Below are positions 10,901 to 22,835 of a stretch of DNA of 64,000 bases, in pieces; the stretch's first letter is position 1, and each line of letters starts with the position of its first letter. The stretch is from Phycomyces nitens. Its lineage: Eukaryota > Mucoromycota > Mucoromycetes > Mucorales > Phycomycetaceae. The stretch lies in contig JAHRBC010000007.1 of assembly GCA_022702545.1 (NCBI GenBank), forward strand, positions 1,984,001 to 2,048,000, written 5' to 3'. The position numbers and the translations under genes were made by a program. Under the pieces are notes generated by a model. It searched no databases. It worked only from the letters and a program-made list of their open reading frames with translations, and had not been told where the DNA came from.

Positions 10901-12391
10901 TCACACATATTCATTCAAGCTCAAAACAAGACAGATACTTTCGGTATTATGTTTAAGATTGCTTGTACCATCGTATGCTTTCTGGACATCGTCCTGAATA
11001 TAGGTGTGGCTGTAGATGGTCGTGTCTAGATAGCCTTCTTCGTCTGGGATCTGCCTGCTCTTGTCCTTGGACTGATGCTCGAATATCTTGTGCTGGCCCA
11101 AGACAATAATAAAATGGCCTTCCTTTAGGCAATTGCGTACCTGGACACATGTCAATGATTCGGGATACAGATCGGTAGAGGTCGACATGGAAGACCAGTG
11201 TTTGCGACGAGTGTCAAATACATCAATGTTCCGTAGAGAATGGACATGGAGTTCGTTTGTATCATTGGCATCCTGACGAATAGTCTGGCCACCCATCACC
11301 AGCAATGATCTTCCAACCGCACACATTGTACATTGGAATCTATCCCTGGGAGGGGTCCCAGTGGTCTCAATGACAAATCCCTCCTGCAGAGACCGAGATA
11401 CTTGGGTATTATCGTGAATATTCAATTGATGACGGTAGAAATAGGCTTCTGGATGGTCGTATTTATACCATGTCCAGCTAGAGCAGTCGAGACGATACAG
11501 TAAATCATGAACAGTATTTCCTTGGGTCTGGATCAAACACCCGCCATAGACATACAGATTCTCATCCACCATGACAGATGCATGACCAAAACGAGCCGAA
11601 GGAAGCCGACTAATACCAACGCTCGTGAGTCCAAGGGAACTTGCGCGATATTTTCTGTGAATGCAAGTAGTTGAGGGCTTACCCATCCACAGGTGGCTCT
11701 TGCCAGGTGTTTGTTACGGTATCAAAGATAAAGACATCACTTTCGCCTGTTGAGGAATGTGAGTTTGGCGACTGAAATAAAAAAGAAGAAGAAGAAGAAG
11801 AATAGGTTTACCTGGGGAATCTGAACACATTCCACCAAACACAACGAGGTATTTGTCCTGGAGAACGTCTAGACTATGGTCAAAGCGAGGTCTTGGAGGG
11901 TTGCCCTTTGTGTCGAGGTGAGTTAGGATGTGGGTGTGGATATCAAGTACCCACAGTTTGTTTGACAGGGTAGATGACATGATTTCCCGGCCACCAAACA
12001 TGTATACTTTTGATCCAATGGCCACCACTGGGGTTACAAATGGACTATAGAGCTCTGACTGGATAACTATGTCGAGTTTCTTTTCCCAGTGGCAATGGGA
12101 CACGTTGAATACAAAGCAGGCTGGTTCATTTGTCATCCATGGAAGGTAGATCTTGTTGTCGATTCCGACCAGGCATCTGTTATGGAACATTGGTGGGCCT
12201 GTGAATTGGGAATCTGAATGGATCTCTTTCCATGTTGCGGATGTGAATGACAATTCTCGGCTGACCAGGTCATGGAAATGACGGCATGTCTGACCAAGGG
12301 CAATAAGAGAGAATGTGTCGAGATAGTTAAAGATTAGAGAGCAGATGTCTTGGTTGATCTTTGAAAGCAAGAGGGATTTCTCTGGCTTCAT
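10901..12391 (-). CDS. F-box and kelch-repeat protein
   Basis: Predicted substrate receptor of an SCF ubiquitin ligase. Three exons: 12391-11812, 11746-11683 and 11654-10901, giving 465 residues. The F-box lies at about 10-50 (INQDICSLIFNYLDTFSLIA, then QTCRHFHDLV). It is followed by kelch-type repeats marked by GG doublets with downstream Tyr/Trp: KVYMFGGREI with KLWVLDI, KYLVVFGGM with DVFIFDTVTNTW, NLYVYGG, and SLLVMGG with NIDVFDTRRKHW. The tail (about 430-465) is Asp/Lys-rich and unremarkable. Both introns are GT-AG with frames that meet exactly. The substrate is unknown. It diverges from ERV1 across about 1 kb. Confidence 0.85.
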
Positions 12392-13378
12392 TGGTGCATG
12401 GAATGAAATGACTCAAAGAAGGCAAGGTGGTCATGGAACGTCAGGCAGGAAAACATGGTTGGTTTTTTATACGAATGCGGACTATAAGGATATGCCATCA
12501 AAGACAAGCAAGAATAGACTTTAAGATTGGTTTCCCAGTAATCGGGTACCCTTTGGACCCACGGCTTTTCTAGTTTATTCTTTTCTGATCTTGAGGCCAA
12601 GTTTGTTCTCTAAACGTTCGATTGCCTTCTATAGGCTTCCATGAGTATCCATCGATACCTCTCCACTAGTGTTTTGGTAGATGGTATAGGGCTGCTATAT
12701 GAACTTTGTGGATCCTTTGAATTATTCTTTTGAGTCCAGTATGCCATGGTCCATAGTATGCTTTTTATTCAAGATATGGTGCCAGAAAGTCCAAGAATAT
12801 CATTTTAGAATGCGATGGAATGAAATAGAACATTGCCAAATTAGGGGCATAACTGGTTTCCATGGACACTGGTATATGTACAGAGGCTGGTGGCCAAATT
12901 GGTCCCAAAGTAGAAATTCCTGGAAAGCAGAAATGAAAAGAGAGCAAGATGGAAAAGAATGGCACTTTGAGGTTCTTTTATACACGGGAATTAAATACCA
13001 AATGGTATGATCGTGCACTGACGATGAGGGTCTGAAATGGCTAGACTGATTTAAAATATTAATATATTTATATTAGACTTATTTATATTATACTTATATT
13101 CTATTCTATATAATTTTATATATTCTGCTCAATATAATCATAATAGACAACACAATAGGCCATATCCATACTCTGGTGGCATCTTTGGCAACCAAATCAG
13201 ATCAATAAACCGGCCCAATCTTTCGAAACAGCCTCAATCTCATCACAAATCATACAAGTCCTAGCATGCAAGGTGGCTTGTGGCTACTCTTTTGACTAAA
13301 CCAGAGAGGAAAATCAATAAACCGGTCTTGCTTTCTGTCCGCGTCTTATTATTTTTTTTAGTATAGACATATTTTAGA
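12392..13378. other. Divergent promoter region, F-box/kelch and ERV1
   Basis: About 1 kb between two divergent starts. A very AT-rich block lies at 13050-13140. A Trp-rich open frame at 12699-13010 looks random and is not called as a gene. Confidence 0.5.
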
Positions 13379-14005
13379 ATGGTTCAAGATAACCAAGACA
13401 CCCAAAAGAATGAAGAGCACACTGTTCAGTATGATCCCATAACCAAAAAACCGATTCCGATGACTAATGGCAAGCCATGTCGAGTATGCAATGACTTTAA
13501 GACGTGGACAAAGACTGAAAAGACAAAGACAGCCGCCAAGAGCACCCCGGAACCAACCAAGGATGATGAAGAGTGGCGACGCAACAACTGCCCGGCCGAT
13601 GTGGCCACCCTTGGAAGGTCGACCTGGACACTCCTGCATACAATGGCTGCCTATTATCCCGAGAAGCCTGCAGAAAAAGACAAACAGAGTATGACTAGCT
13701 TTATGGAATCGTTTGCTCAGCATTACCCATGCTGGTTCTGTAAAGTAAGATCAATAGCTTGCTTGTGCTTGTTTTAAAAGGGGTACAGAAAAGGGTTTGT
13801 TTACTGTTTGGATTCTGGTGTGTAGGACGACTTTCAGAAGCACATGGCAGCTGAGCCTGTGCAAGTTGTGAGCCGTGAAGCACTGAGCCAGTGGTTGTGC
13901 CGCAGACACAATGAAGTCAACATAAAGCTAAATAAGCCTGTATTCGACTGCACAAAGGTGCTCGAGAGATGGCTCACTGGGCCCCCAGACGGAAAGTGCG
14001 ACTAG
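13379..14005 (+). CDS. ERV1: FAD-linked sulfhydryl oxidase Erv1/ALR
   Basis: Erv1 reoxidises Mia40 in the mitochondrial intermembrane space, passing electrons from thiols through FAD to cytochrome c or oxygen. Two exons (13379-13744, 13826-14005) give 181 residues. All landmark cysteines are visible: the shuttle pair C34-x-x-C37 (KPCRVCNDFKTW), C71 in NNCPADVATLGRSTWTLLHT, the FAD-proximal active-site pair C118-x-x-C121 (HYPCWFC), the structural pair C147 and C164 in WLCRRHNEVN and KPVFDC, and C180 in the PPDGKCD tail. The intron falls just after the active-site CxxC (phase 0, after Lys122). Length matches fungal Erv1 (about 190). It has no classical presequence, as expected for this family. 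Confidence 0.95.
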
Positions 14006-14165
14006 AGAGACCATTGTCTTTTTGGCACGATTTCTTAAATGCAATATATAAATAATCTTTAGACCGCGATTGAATTAATATACATAAAAAAAATATTAAT
14101 TTGTATAAAGCCCGAAGCTCTTTTTCCCACCGTGTTTTAAACTCACTTTCTCTTTCCCCTTTACC

Positions 14166-15245
14166 ATGGAGACACGCACCAGTATATCCAGCCTTGCCCC
14201 AGAGATCCTCTTCCATGTGTTCTCTTTTATGTCCTATGATGAGGTCTACAGGGCCAGAGGGGTCTGCAAGCAATGGCACCAGATGGCCACACACCACATC
14301 TATCTCTCCATCAGAGCTGCCCGCCAGACAGTGACTGTCAAGCTAGGCGAATGTTCACACAAGAGAACCATTGATCTTGAAGCGTATTCCTACGATCCAA
14401 TTCACCAGGTCATTGAATTCAGGCCGCTAAACCCACAGCCCCAGCAAGGTCCTGATCACTCATCGCAATGGACAATCTACAATCGCCGAATGCAGATCCA
14501 CTTTAGCCAGTGGAAACCACAGACCCGCCTGCCGCCTGCAATTGAGGACTGCTTGAGCTTGCAAGAGAAGGACCTGGCCCTCTTCCACCTGCTCTACAAC
14601 CCTGCTCTCGAGCGCACCTATGAACTGCCTTCACCTGCCATGCGTCCTTCAAAACAGTCACCTGCCGATCTTCACTATGTCGGCGATAGGGGTCTGATCT
14701 TGGCTCTGTCCTACCAGACAAAGTCCTCCCCACAACATGCTCTTTTCAACACTGGCTATTCTTCGCACGCCTTCCAGATGGGCATTCCAGCCCCTCGTCC
14801 AGAGGTCCATTGGGTACGGGCAACGCTTGCATGGGTGGCATCTGGCATGGCACCCTACACACCTGTACCCCAGATCTACACCGACAGATATGCGTCTTTG
14901 GACTCCAAGCTTGCCCACAATGGCTGTTACAAGTACGATCTCTACTCCAACCCTGTTCTGGAACATATCGTACAGGGGAACGACCAGATCCCCCAGGATT
15001 TGCTAAAGTATCTCCAATCCCACACACACGAATGTCACACTCGTCTTTCGCGTATACAGCACATGCTTGAGGGTGCCGGGGTCGATGCACGTGTGATATG
15101 GAAGTACTCCTTTGCGAAAGCATGTGTTGTCAGCAATGGATCTCTCCTAGGCGAAGAAGATGTCGTCCGTCGCATTCAGGTCCTCGAGGAAGAATGGCGC
15201 AAGAAGCGTCAGAGTCTTACTCGACGCCTCAATGCCACTCTATGA
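14166..15245 (+). CDS. F-box protein, single exon
   Basis: A 359-residue open frame with GC-rich third positions and no intron. An F-box occupies about residues 7-50 (SISSLAPEILFHVFSFMSYD, then VYRARGVCKQWHQMATH), which would bind Skp1 in an SCF ligase. The remainder (HKRTIDLEAYSYDP, IHFSQWKP, a long region of unknown fold, and a basic C-terminal helix EEEWRKKRQSLTRRL) contains no LRR, WD40 or kelch repeats that I can recognise. ATG at 14166 is preceded by a pyrimidine-rich leader and is the only sensible start. The substrate cannot be inferred. Confidence 0.8.
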   Translation: METRTSISSLAPEILFHVFSFMSYDEVYRARGVCKQWHQMATHHIYLSIRAARQTVTVKLGECSHKRTIDLEAYSYDPIHQVIEFRPLNPQPQQGPDHSSQWTIYNRRMQIHFSQWKPQTRLPPAIEDCLSLQEKDLALFHLLYNPALERTYELPSPAMRPSKQSPADLHYVGDRGLILALSYQTKSSPQHALFNTGYSSHAFQMGIPAPRPEVHWVRATLAWVASGMAPYTPVPQIYTDRYASLDSKLAHNGCYKYDLYSNPVLEHIVQGNDQIPQDLLKYLQSHTHECHTRLSRIQHMLEGAGVDARVIWKYSFAKACVVSNGSLLGEEDVVRRIQVLEEEWRKKRQSLTRRLNATL

Positions 15246-16600
15246 CCAACAGGCATATCATAATTGTTTTCCTTCATTCGTCCATTGCTTCATTTAATAT
15301 CACATCATAACAATACATACCCCACTCTGACCAGCACTTTTAAATATCACAAAAAATAAAAGCAAACATAGCATCCTCAAAGGCTTCTCTTGAGTGCCCT
15401 TTCTTTTTCTTTTTAATTTCTCGAAACATTTGTCTGTCGATTATTATTATTACTATTATTATTTGTGTCTTTCCAATCGTTTTCTCGCCCACAGATCACG
15501 CCAAAAACAAAGTTTACTACGCATAGCACAAACTGCTGTTTATTTGCTGCCAATCTGGTCTGGCACCTCACTAAACACACCAAAGCTTAGATGAGTTTAC
15601 ATTTTGGGTCCAAGACTCCGAGATATACTCCGTTTAGCTTACATTGCATCCTAATTCAAGATCCTTTTATCTATTTTTGCATATTTCAAACACCGAAAAG
15701 GATCTGATAAGTATTCCAATAGTTCCAGAGTTGTGAAAAAAAAATCTATTTATTTTATTTAGAATTTAGTAATAGAATATATATATATATTATCCGCTTG
15801 GAATCTATTATTATTATTATTATAAAACAGCGTTTAGTCATTGTACAGTCGTTCCAACCCCAAAGGATGGCCTTTTATTTTTTAATTCTAAAAAGGTCAA
15901 TAGAGACCTTGTGGGATGGCCAAAGTGTTGTCGTTTGAGTTTTTGTCGTTTCCCTTGGATGAATTTATCAGAACGGATGGAAAACATATAAATTGCAACT
16001 TTATTCACAAACTTGACCATCAAAAACTATCTTTAAAGACTATAAGCAATATTATACATCATCGGACCGAGAAAGCACAAGAGACGATCCAAAAACGCAA
16101 GTAAATTCAAGAAGTTTCATCTGAAGAACAGCCAACTGTCAAAAAAAAGAAGAAGACAGGAACCAGTAAATTTAACTATAATGAAGAAATGAAAGACTTG
16201 GAAACAAACGCAACCTTCACCAATTACCTGTTGGATATGGTCTTGGAAAAGAATTGGGGTTTACTAAAGATGTAGACGTATTTCAGGCATCGTTTTGTGT
16301 ATCTCTTCTTTTGTAATTATCCCTAGGGAGCATGTAACGCTTGTTCTCGAGCTTCTCTAATCGTTTTTTATATTTTGGATTATCAGTGATTGCTTTTTCC
16401 GGTATATTTTCAAGGGACTTTTTATCAAAAAGGTTTTTTTAAAAAAAAATCAATGTGGAACCGCCTTTTTTGGGTGCTCATCTTGACAATAAAAAGCAGA
16501 ATTTGTTGAATAACTAAAGCCATTCATATGACATTGGTAATAGGCTGTACAACAAAAGCTCTGCAAGATTAGCATATTTTATTCTCTTTATTTAATATAT
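15246..16600. other. Gene-poor region with a weak coding relic
   Basis: TTA/ATT microsatellite-like runs occur at 15439-15465 and 15805-15825. A weak plus-strand coding relic covers about 15916-16275: an open frame to 16104, then after stops an in-frame stretch with KKKKKTGTSKFNYNEEMKDL and LLDMVLEKNWGLLKM ending at about 16273. I do not recognise it. It could be decayed transposon or hypothetical-gene sequence. Confidence 0.35.
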
Positions 16601-16659
16601 ACTTTCTACCAATGCCTAAAAAAAATAACAAGCACTAATACTGGAAACAATCCCAAAAA

Positions 16660-17776
16660 GATACCTTTCAAGGAATCCAACCCTTCTTTACCAGTCGATA
16701 AAAACAGTTGGTAATCTTGAAAGAATATCCAATAGTCTTCATCTGTCTGCAAAAGAAGCCAGCACAAAGAAGCATAGACACAGATCGTCAGTACTGGGTT
16801 GACTCCCGATGATCCACTTACGATACATGTCATTGCGCAGTATAAAGAGCTACAACAAGAACTTCTTGGACTCAACAGGTCCTTATCTCTCTGGTGCAAA
16901 CAAAAGCTAATCTAAATTATAGAAAACTGTCTATAGTATTAAAGGTATATTTAATTTGTACCTTTTATTTATATCATTGTAAATTACATATAGCTAAAAA
17001 AAATACAAGCTTCTTAAAACCAAATACTCTATTTATTATCATGATCTGCCTTTTTTTCTTTTGGAAACTCTTTTACATATAATCCCATTTGTGTAGTGAT
17101 GTGTCGGAATTTTAATTTAAGACTGTCCTTGTAATAAAAAAAGGTCCTTTTTAGGCAATATATTATAAAACAATCATAAATCACTCTCACACGTCCTTTT
17201 TTTATAGCAGGAGGAAGCCACGACGATCGAACCGAGCTAGTGTATTTTTCGTTGGAGGCAGCTGATTCAAGAGAGCAATAAGATGACAGCAAAGAGTTGG
17301 AACTGATATCATCAAAGTCGTTTTCGTATGGAGACTTTTGCTTGTTATGTTTGGCTTCCATGGATTCTTTGCGAGCTACTTGTTCATGTTCCATTGCATC
17401 AAAATGCTCACGTTGGCTCAAGAGGTTGACCTTTAGAGTAAAAAACCTTTCGAGAAGTGTACGGGTCTTCCCGAGTTGGACTTATGTTGCCTTGAGTGCC
17501 TGCAATTTGAATACAGTAGCCAGAAATGTTTTCTTGGTGTAGTTTCAAATATCTGTTCCTGTAGAACCTGTCCACGTTGACTTTGGTCTCACGGAGCACC
17601 TTCCTGTGGTCCATAAAGTACTTGTCGTTGTTGCCATCTTTTGTGAACTCGACAAAAAGGAGATTGACGACTTCTCCACCAGGTGAGAGATGACAGACCA
17701 TCAAGTTAATTTTGTCGTCAATTACATTGGCAGCATCAGTACCGAGATCCTTGTACATGCTGGATTCTTTGGGCAT
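16660..17776 (-). pseudogene. Decayed hypothetical protein gene (copy 1 of a dispersed family)
   Basis: Minus-strand coding pieces line up over about 1.1 kb. 17776-17408 reads MPKESSMYKDLGTDAANVID, NLMVCHLSPGGEVVNLLFVE, KVLRETKVNVDRFYRNRYL and QIAGTQGN. After a +1 slip in a six-T run (six A on the plus strand, about 17440) it continues as FTLKVNLLSQREHFDAMEHE to about 17150. A further piece near 16850-16660 reads LRNDMY, a GT-AG intron, then ITNCFYRLVKKGWIP and a stop. This arrangement resembles a long hypothetical family that I recall as present in many copies in Mucorales genomes, with no assigned function. The frameshift and the lack of a full N-terminus argue for a pseudogene, unless the homopolymer is a sequencing error. 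Confidence 0.45.
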
Positions 17777-17789
17777 AGATTCCCCTCTA

Positions 17790-19921
17790 ATAATATTCGA
17801 TTAAGCTCATATGAACATGCTTTTATCTGTCCGAGTTTTGTACAATACCACATGCAAAACATATCCTTGCTTTTGCCATCAAAGACTACTGACAAGATTT
17901 TCGACTATACTTTAATTACGTAGTCTTGCTTCGTAAATTTTTTGCAGAAAGAGCTGAGAATTGCCCTTGTGGTAATTAGGGGTTGGGAACTTGTAGATCC
18001 TGTGAGAGTGTTATTTATTGAAGAAAGAATATTATGGTGGTTTATATAGTTATTATTCTAGTTCCCTTGTTTTATTAATCTCTATTGTGTAATGGTAGAT
18101 TATTACTGTAGTAGTGTGAAGTGTACGTACAGTATATAACTGCTCCTGGGATGTTAACTTGTCAAGGTGTATTTTATTTTTTGGACCAGCACTCTTCAAC
18201 AGGGCTGAGGAAAGGAGAGTATGTCAATGGTCTTTGCCACATGTGACTTGTGGCTAACTGAAAAAACTTGATATGAAAAGTAGGACATCAGGTTCCATTT
18301 TGGACACCATGGTACATTGGTAATGAAGCTTTTTTCTTTCAATATTGACCTTTATAAAATAAAATAAAATAAAAAACTGCCCTTTGGCGTTGAAACGACT
18401 GTAATGGGATCATTTATGCTTTTGACACGCTAGGATATCGACTCTAATTCAATCCTAGTCTTGGTACCAAGCGTACCCACAACTAATCAGATCCTCATTA
18501 CCATTATTTGGAGCAGGGATCAGGTACACGACCCCAAGTATTAATAATTGTATTTTATAATATCAATAGTCTCGGACACGGACCAAATTACCCGCCAATC
18601 TCTGTACCTTTTCAACGAGAGAGTTTGTATCTTGCTCTACATTTGGACCAAAAATAGCCTTGGTTTTATAATGTCGTATTAAATTGACTCTTACGCCAAA
18701 GAAAAAAAACGTGTTTATATGATCGTCTGTTTATTGACTGGCGCTAAAACCATATATAAATGACAGCCTTTTTTTTGTGTAGCTAAAAGTAGGAGAATAA
18801 AGAAATTCATTAAAACTTATCAGATCTTTTGTGTCTAGTGTTTTACAAGATTGCATACATTTGTATATTGGCTACCAGACTTTCGATATATATTTTTAGA
18901 AATGTTAGAAAACAAGTATCTGTCATAGTGAAAGAATCGTACGTAATACACATACACTCTTATCACAGCAAATCCAAAACATTACACAGTAGAAATTTAA
19001 TTACAATAAAGCTAGAATTATGGTAGATCAGTCATTGTAATACTCTTTCTTTTTTCTTCATCTATTCTTGGCGAGTATTTGTATGATATCTACAAGATAT
19101 AAATATCATCCTACCAATATATATATATATTTGTTGGGTTCATGGCAGTGTTGGATAGTATTACCAATATATTCTGGATCTGATAAATATTTATCCAAAT
19201 ACAATAGGCGAACAATGGAAATGGTTGCTTCTAAGTATTACCAATAAGTAGTATATAAACATCTGACCTGATATTCCAATAGATTTAATACAATCAAATC
19301 AACCCATAAAGGGCTTCAAGGACTATTTTCCGCGTTTTGATAGCATGTTTATGCATTATCTCGCCCCAAGGCTATGAATAATTTGGCTGCTATTATGAAT
19401 GATTAACTGGCTGTTGAGACTAGCATGAAATACTCGCGTAATTGTATAAATATGCCCAGCACTTGATCATTCCAGCATACTATTATACACCCATGGCTCC
19501 TATAAAACATTATTTAATTGACAAAGAGTACCTAATCTTTATAAACAACCGTGTTTTCCATGGTCGAATAATACATAGCCAACACCAAACTATCTTGATC
19601 GTGTTTCGATTCCTAGATCCATTCTTGCTTACACTAGATACTCCTAAAAGCAAGTTTGCCAAGTAAATTAGACCTTTTTATATAGCCAGGGTTATAGGCA
19701 CCAAGAAGACATGGCCAGTGGCTGTGTTGTGGAGTAACAACCTACCTGTCTTCTGCACCCTTTGGCTTGGATCTTTACCCAACCACACCAAATTTGAAGT
19801 CACACACTTGAACCAAAAAAAAGAAAGAGAGAAAAAAAGGCGATCTACTTTGAACTAAAGTCCCCCCTCCAGTCCTGGTCGTTCAAAGAAATCCAAAAAT
19901 AATAAAAAAGGCAACTTTGGT
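17790..19921. other. AT-rich gene-poor region
   Basis: About 2.1 kb with only short open frames. I see no family signature, RNA gene or clear repeat. A pyrimidine/purine-rich leader directly precedes the glycosyltransferase start. Confidence 0.5.
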
Positions 19922-21646
19922 ATGGAACGTTTCAAGACTCTCAAGAGTTGGACTTCCACAGCTCCACAGAACGAATCGGTTTATACGGTTCGCCGCCATT
20001 ATCGCAACAGCAGCACATCATCGGATGAACTCAAAACCCCAACAAAACTGCAATCCCGTCGTCTACGACTGGGTATATTGCTGACATTGCTGATTCTATA
20101 CAAATGGATGTTTCCAATGCGACATGGAAAATTGAGAGATCAACCTATTTATGAGCAGCCAAAGCCATGCCAAGCTAGAATGTGCAATCCAGCCGGAAAG
20201 TGCTCTACATGGTCTACAGCTTCTGGGGTAGTAAACTGGACTGCTCTGGTTGACAATGGGCTCTATAGAGATCTTGGAAAGATTAGTGTGGACCCGGGAT
20301 GCGAGGTTGAACTCAGGGTGGATAGTGAAGGACCGCGTCCAGAACAGGGCCTGATGCGGGTAGAAGGAAATAGTTCTTGTGTGGATGATTACGGCCAGAC
20401 TGGATGGGTTCCAGAGTGTCGCAATCTAATAAGCATGCAAGTCAAAGGTAAGAGAAATAAATAAATAAAATAAAATAAAAAAAGTAGCCAGATTATGCTG
20501 TGTTGTGATTGATTATATTGGTGACTGACTTTATCCAAGCCAGTCTTGGTCTGTTGATCTTACAGCTCAAGTCTGCAGTAAAAAGTAAGTTTGGTAAACA
20601 ATCGTGAAAATAGACTTAAAAGGTGACAATAGGTCGGTATGAAGACGAAGTAGTGATGACCCATGTGCCCACTACAGACCCCTTTGGCACTACCCTTGTC
20701 ACCCAGTTCTCTGTCAATAGACTAGACACATTTAACGAGGTGCTTCAAGTGTGGAAGGGTCCGATTTCCATTGCCATGTAAGTTATTAAAGTGCTCATTT
20801 CGTTTATTTAACCATGAATCCAATGGCAGCTACCTTACAGAAGAAGAGGATATTGATAAACTGGAGGAATTCTTAAAGATCCCCAAGAACTTTGAGGCTT
20901 ATGAATCTCTTTACCTCACAATCGTCAAACCGCCTTATCATACGCTTGATCGACTTGCCTATCCAATCAATCACCTACGCAATCTTGCATGGGTTGCCAC
21001 GACTACCAGCCACATTCTTGTCATTGATGCTGATTTTGTACCCTCTCCTAATCTGTACGACTTTCTACAAGAGAAATATGTTCAAATGTCAAAATCACCA
21101 AAGACGGCCTGGGTGGTGCCCTGCCTTGGACTTACTGCTGACCACTCAATACCTACAGACATCAATACCATACGGACTGCGCTTGACAACAAAGAGGCCT
21201 ACATAACAGACCCAGGTGCTGGCCATGGACCAACCCTCTACCGTCCACTTGGGCTGTCCCATGGATTGCATTTGTCAGACGAAGTGTGCTATGAATCTCA
21301 GTGGGAGCCTTACTATGCTATCAGTCGTCACGCGCCCATGTACGACGTTCGTTTCAAGAATCAGGGCGGAGACAAGCAATCCCATGCACTGCAACTCAAT
21401 TCAGAGCGTTACAGCTTCCGGGTCTGGAGAAATGTGTTTCTGGCTCACCAAGAGCACACGAGCATGGTGTGGCCCGGCCAGGGAAAGATCAACCCCCCAG
21501 AATGGAACTACTTTGGTGGGTTTATGCGAGAGATGGAGTCAATCTATGGACGAAATGTACGCTGGCCATGGGGGTGCAATGCAGCCGGTGTGGGCTGGCA
21601 AGATCAAGGACGAGCCACACTAGGCCTAGGCGTTGGTATAGCCTAA
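19922..21646 (+). CDS. GT49-type (LARGE/B4GAT1-like) glycosyltransferase
   Basis: Predicted Golgi type II membrane glycosyltransferase of the LARGE C-terminal/B4GAT1 class (GT49). Three exons: 19922-20447, 20633-20777 and 20830-21646, giving 495 residues. A basic cytosolic tail precedes a single membrane anchor at about residues 49-65 (LRLGILLTLLILYKWMFP). The luminal part has several Cys and NxS/T sites. The catalytic domain starts near YEDEVVMTHVPTTDPFGTTL, with a metal-binding DxD at D290-A-D292 (HILVIDADFVPS) and conserved late motifs DVRFKNQGGDKQSH and HQEHT. The donor and acceptor sugars are unknown. The first intron (20448-20632) is longer than its neighbours. A 19-nt mini-exon candidate inside it was tested and breaks the frame. 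Confidence 0.85.
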
Positions 21647-21991
21647 GTAAGCAGTGCTATTGAAAAAACCAAATAGATTTCCTGGCACCCCCTTTTTTTG
21701 CAGCCAAAAAAGAAGAAGAAAAAGTTTATTTTCAATGTGGATCTATAGAATCTATTACGTGGATTTCCTCGTTTGACAAAACGGGGGTTCCGTAATGTCG
21801 TATGCTTACCACGCTTGCGCCATTTACTCATTTCATTCAATCATTTAAACTATCCCTTTTCTACCCATTTTTATCATTTCTGTTATAGAAAAATAAAATA
21901 AAAATAGATCTTTATATTTATATTGCAAGCACATCGTGAGAATAGACTAGACAGAATCCCGAGAATATAGATATATTTGTGTGTATATACA

Positions 21992-22541
21992 CTACTTGAG
22001 GAGATTGTAGATTGTGGATACCGAAGTACCCAAGAGTGTAAACAGGCCAATTGCGCCAAAGCCGCCGCGTCGACGCTTCTCGGGGTCTCCGCTTACATAG
22101 CCTCTTGAGTAAAATATCCGGCCAAACACCCAAAACAAGCCAGCAGCCGAGGAGATCTTGGGGTGCTCGAGGCCACCAATGAACAGTAGGATGGTATAAA
22201 GGGGGAACGCCTCGAGAGTGTTTTGGTGGACGCGCTGAGCACAGTTGAAGACGTGCTTCTTGGGGTCCTTTTCAGCCTCGGCCTGTTCAACATAAGCTTA
22301 ATATGTTGTTAGTTGCCATGTTCCGGTTGTCAAGTTGTAATCTGTTACCATAGGGATAGGGTACGTTTGCAGCCTTGCGGGCAAACCCAGTCTGTATGCC
22401 GAGCGAAAAGACGTAGAGACCGCTTACAACAGAAGTCGCAAGGACCTGACATTTTATTTATTGGTTTGGTATACAAATCCCGCAAAACTCCAAAGAGAAA
22501 CTTACATAGCCGTATTCAGAGGGGACAATAATGGGACTCAT
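21992..22541 (-). CDS. Microsomal glutathione S-transferase 3-like (MAPEG family)
   Basis: Membrane enzyme family using glutathione for conjugation or peroxide reduction in the ER or mitochondrial outer membrane. Three exons: 22541-22506, 22445-22349 and 22296-21992, giving 145 residues, the usual MAPEG length. Helix 1 is YVLATSVVSGLYVFSLGIQT, followed by GFARKAANVPYPY. The family core is very clear: FNCAQRVHQNTLEAFPLYTI then LLFIGGLEHPKIS, and FGRIFYSRGYVSGDPEKRRR then GGFGAIG. A last hydrophobic helix ends at IYNLLK. The FNCAQRxHQN and GRxxYxxGYxxGDPxKR motifs point to the MGST3 subgroup. A G-rich tract lies about 190 bp upstream of the start. It is convergent with the glycosyltransferase. 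Confidence 0.92.
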
Positions 22542-22727
22542 GTTGAATGAAAAAAGAAGAGGTAAAAGAGTTGAAAATTGAAGAGACGGTTTAAATAGGT
22601 TTGACTGGCCAGAAATCATAGTTTGGCTATGCATCCAAGGAAGGAAATAAAGCCAGGCGTACTATCTAATTAACTCTCGGATTCAACTGCCGCGAGATTT
22701 CGTACTAAATGGCAGGGAAATATTAAA

Positions 22728-22752
22728 GGGGGAGGGGGAGGGGAGGGGGAGG
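22728..22752 (+). promoter_or_regulatory. G-rich tract, potential G-quadruplex
   Basis: Four to five G3-G5 runs separated by single A bases, lying between the MGST3-like start and the 3' end of the F-box/WD40 gene. It fits the G3+N1-7 quadruplex rule. No function is shown. Confidence 0.5.
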
Positions 22753-22835
22753 TCTTTCGGAGGATTTATAATGAAGACTTGAAGATGAGGTTTGAATGAG
22801 AAAGGGATTCTATCGATGCATATACATAAAGTTGC

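Noticed and set aside
12699..13010. A 103-codon Trp-rich open frame in the divergent promoter region.
   Set aside because: Odd composition with many Trp, no family resemblance, no intron or promoter support, and open frames on the opposite strand as well.
18440..18560. A stretch with GGTACCAAGC and TTCAATCC that looked like a tRNA 3' half.
   Set aside because: The arms do not pair into an acceptor or T stem on either strand.
20566..20584. A 19-nt mini-exon candidate in the first intron of the glycosyltransferase, with fair acceptor and donor signals on either side.
   Set aside because: Including it shifts the frame and gives a stop at GTCGGTATGA. Direct joining of 20447 to 20633 restores YEDEVVMTHVP.
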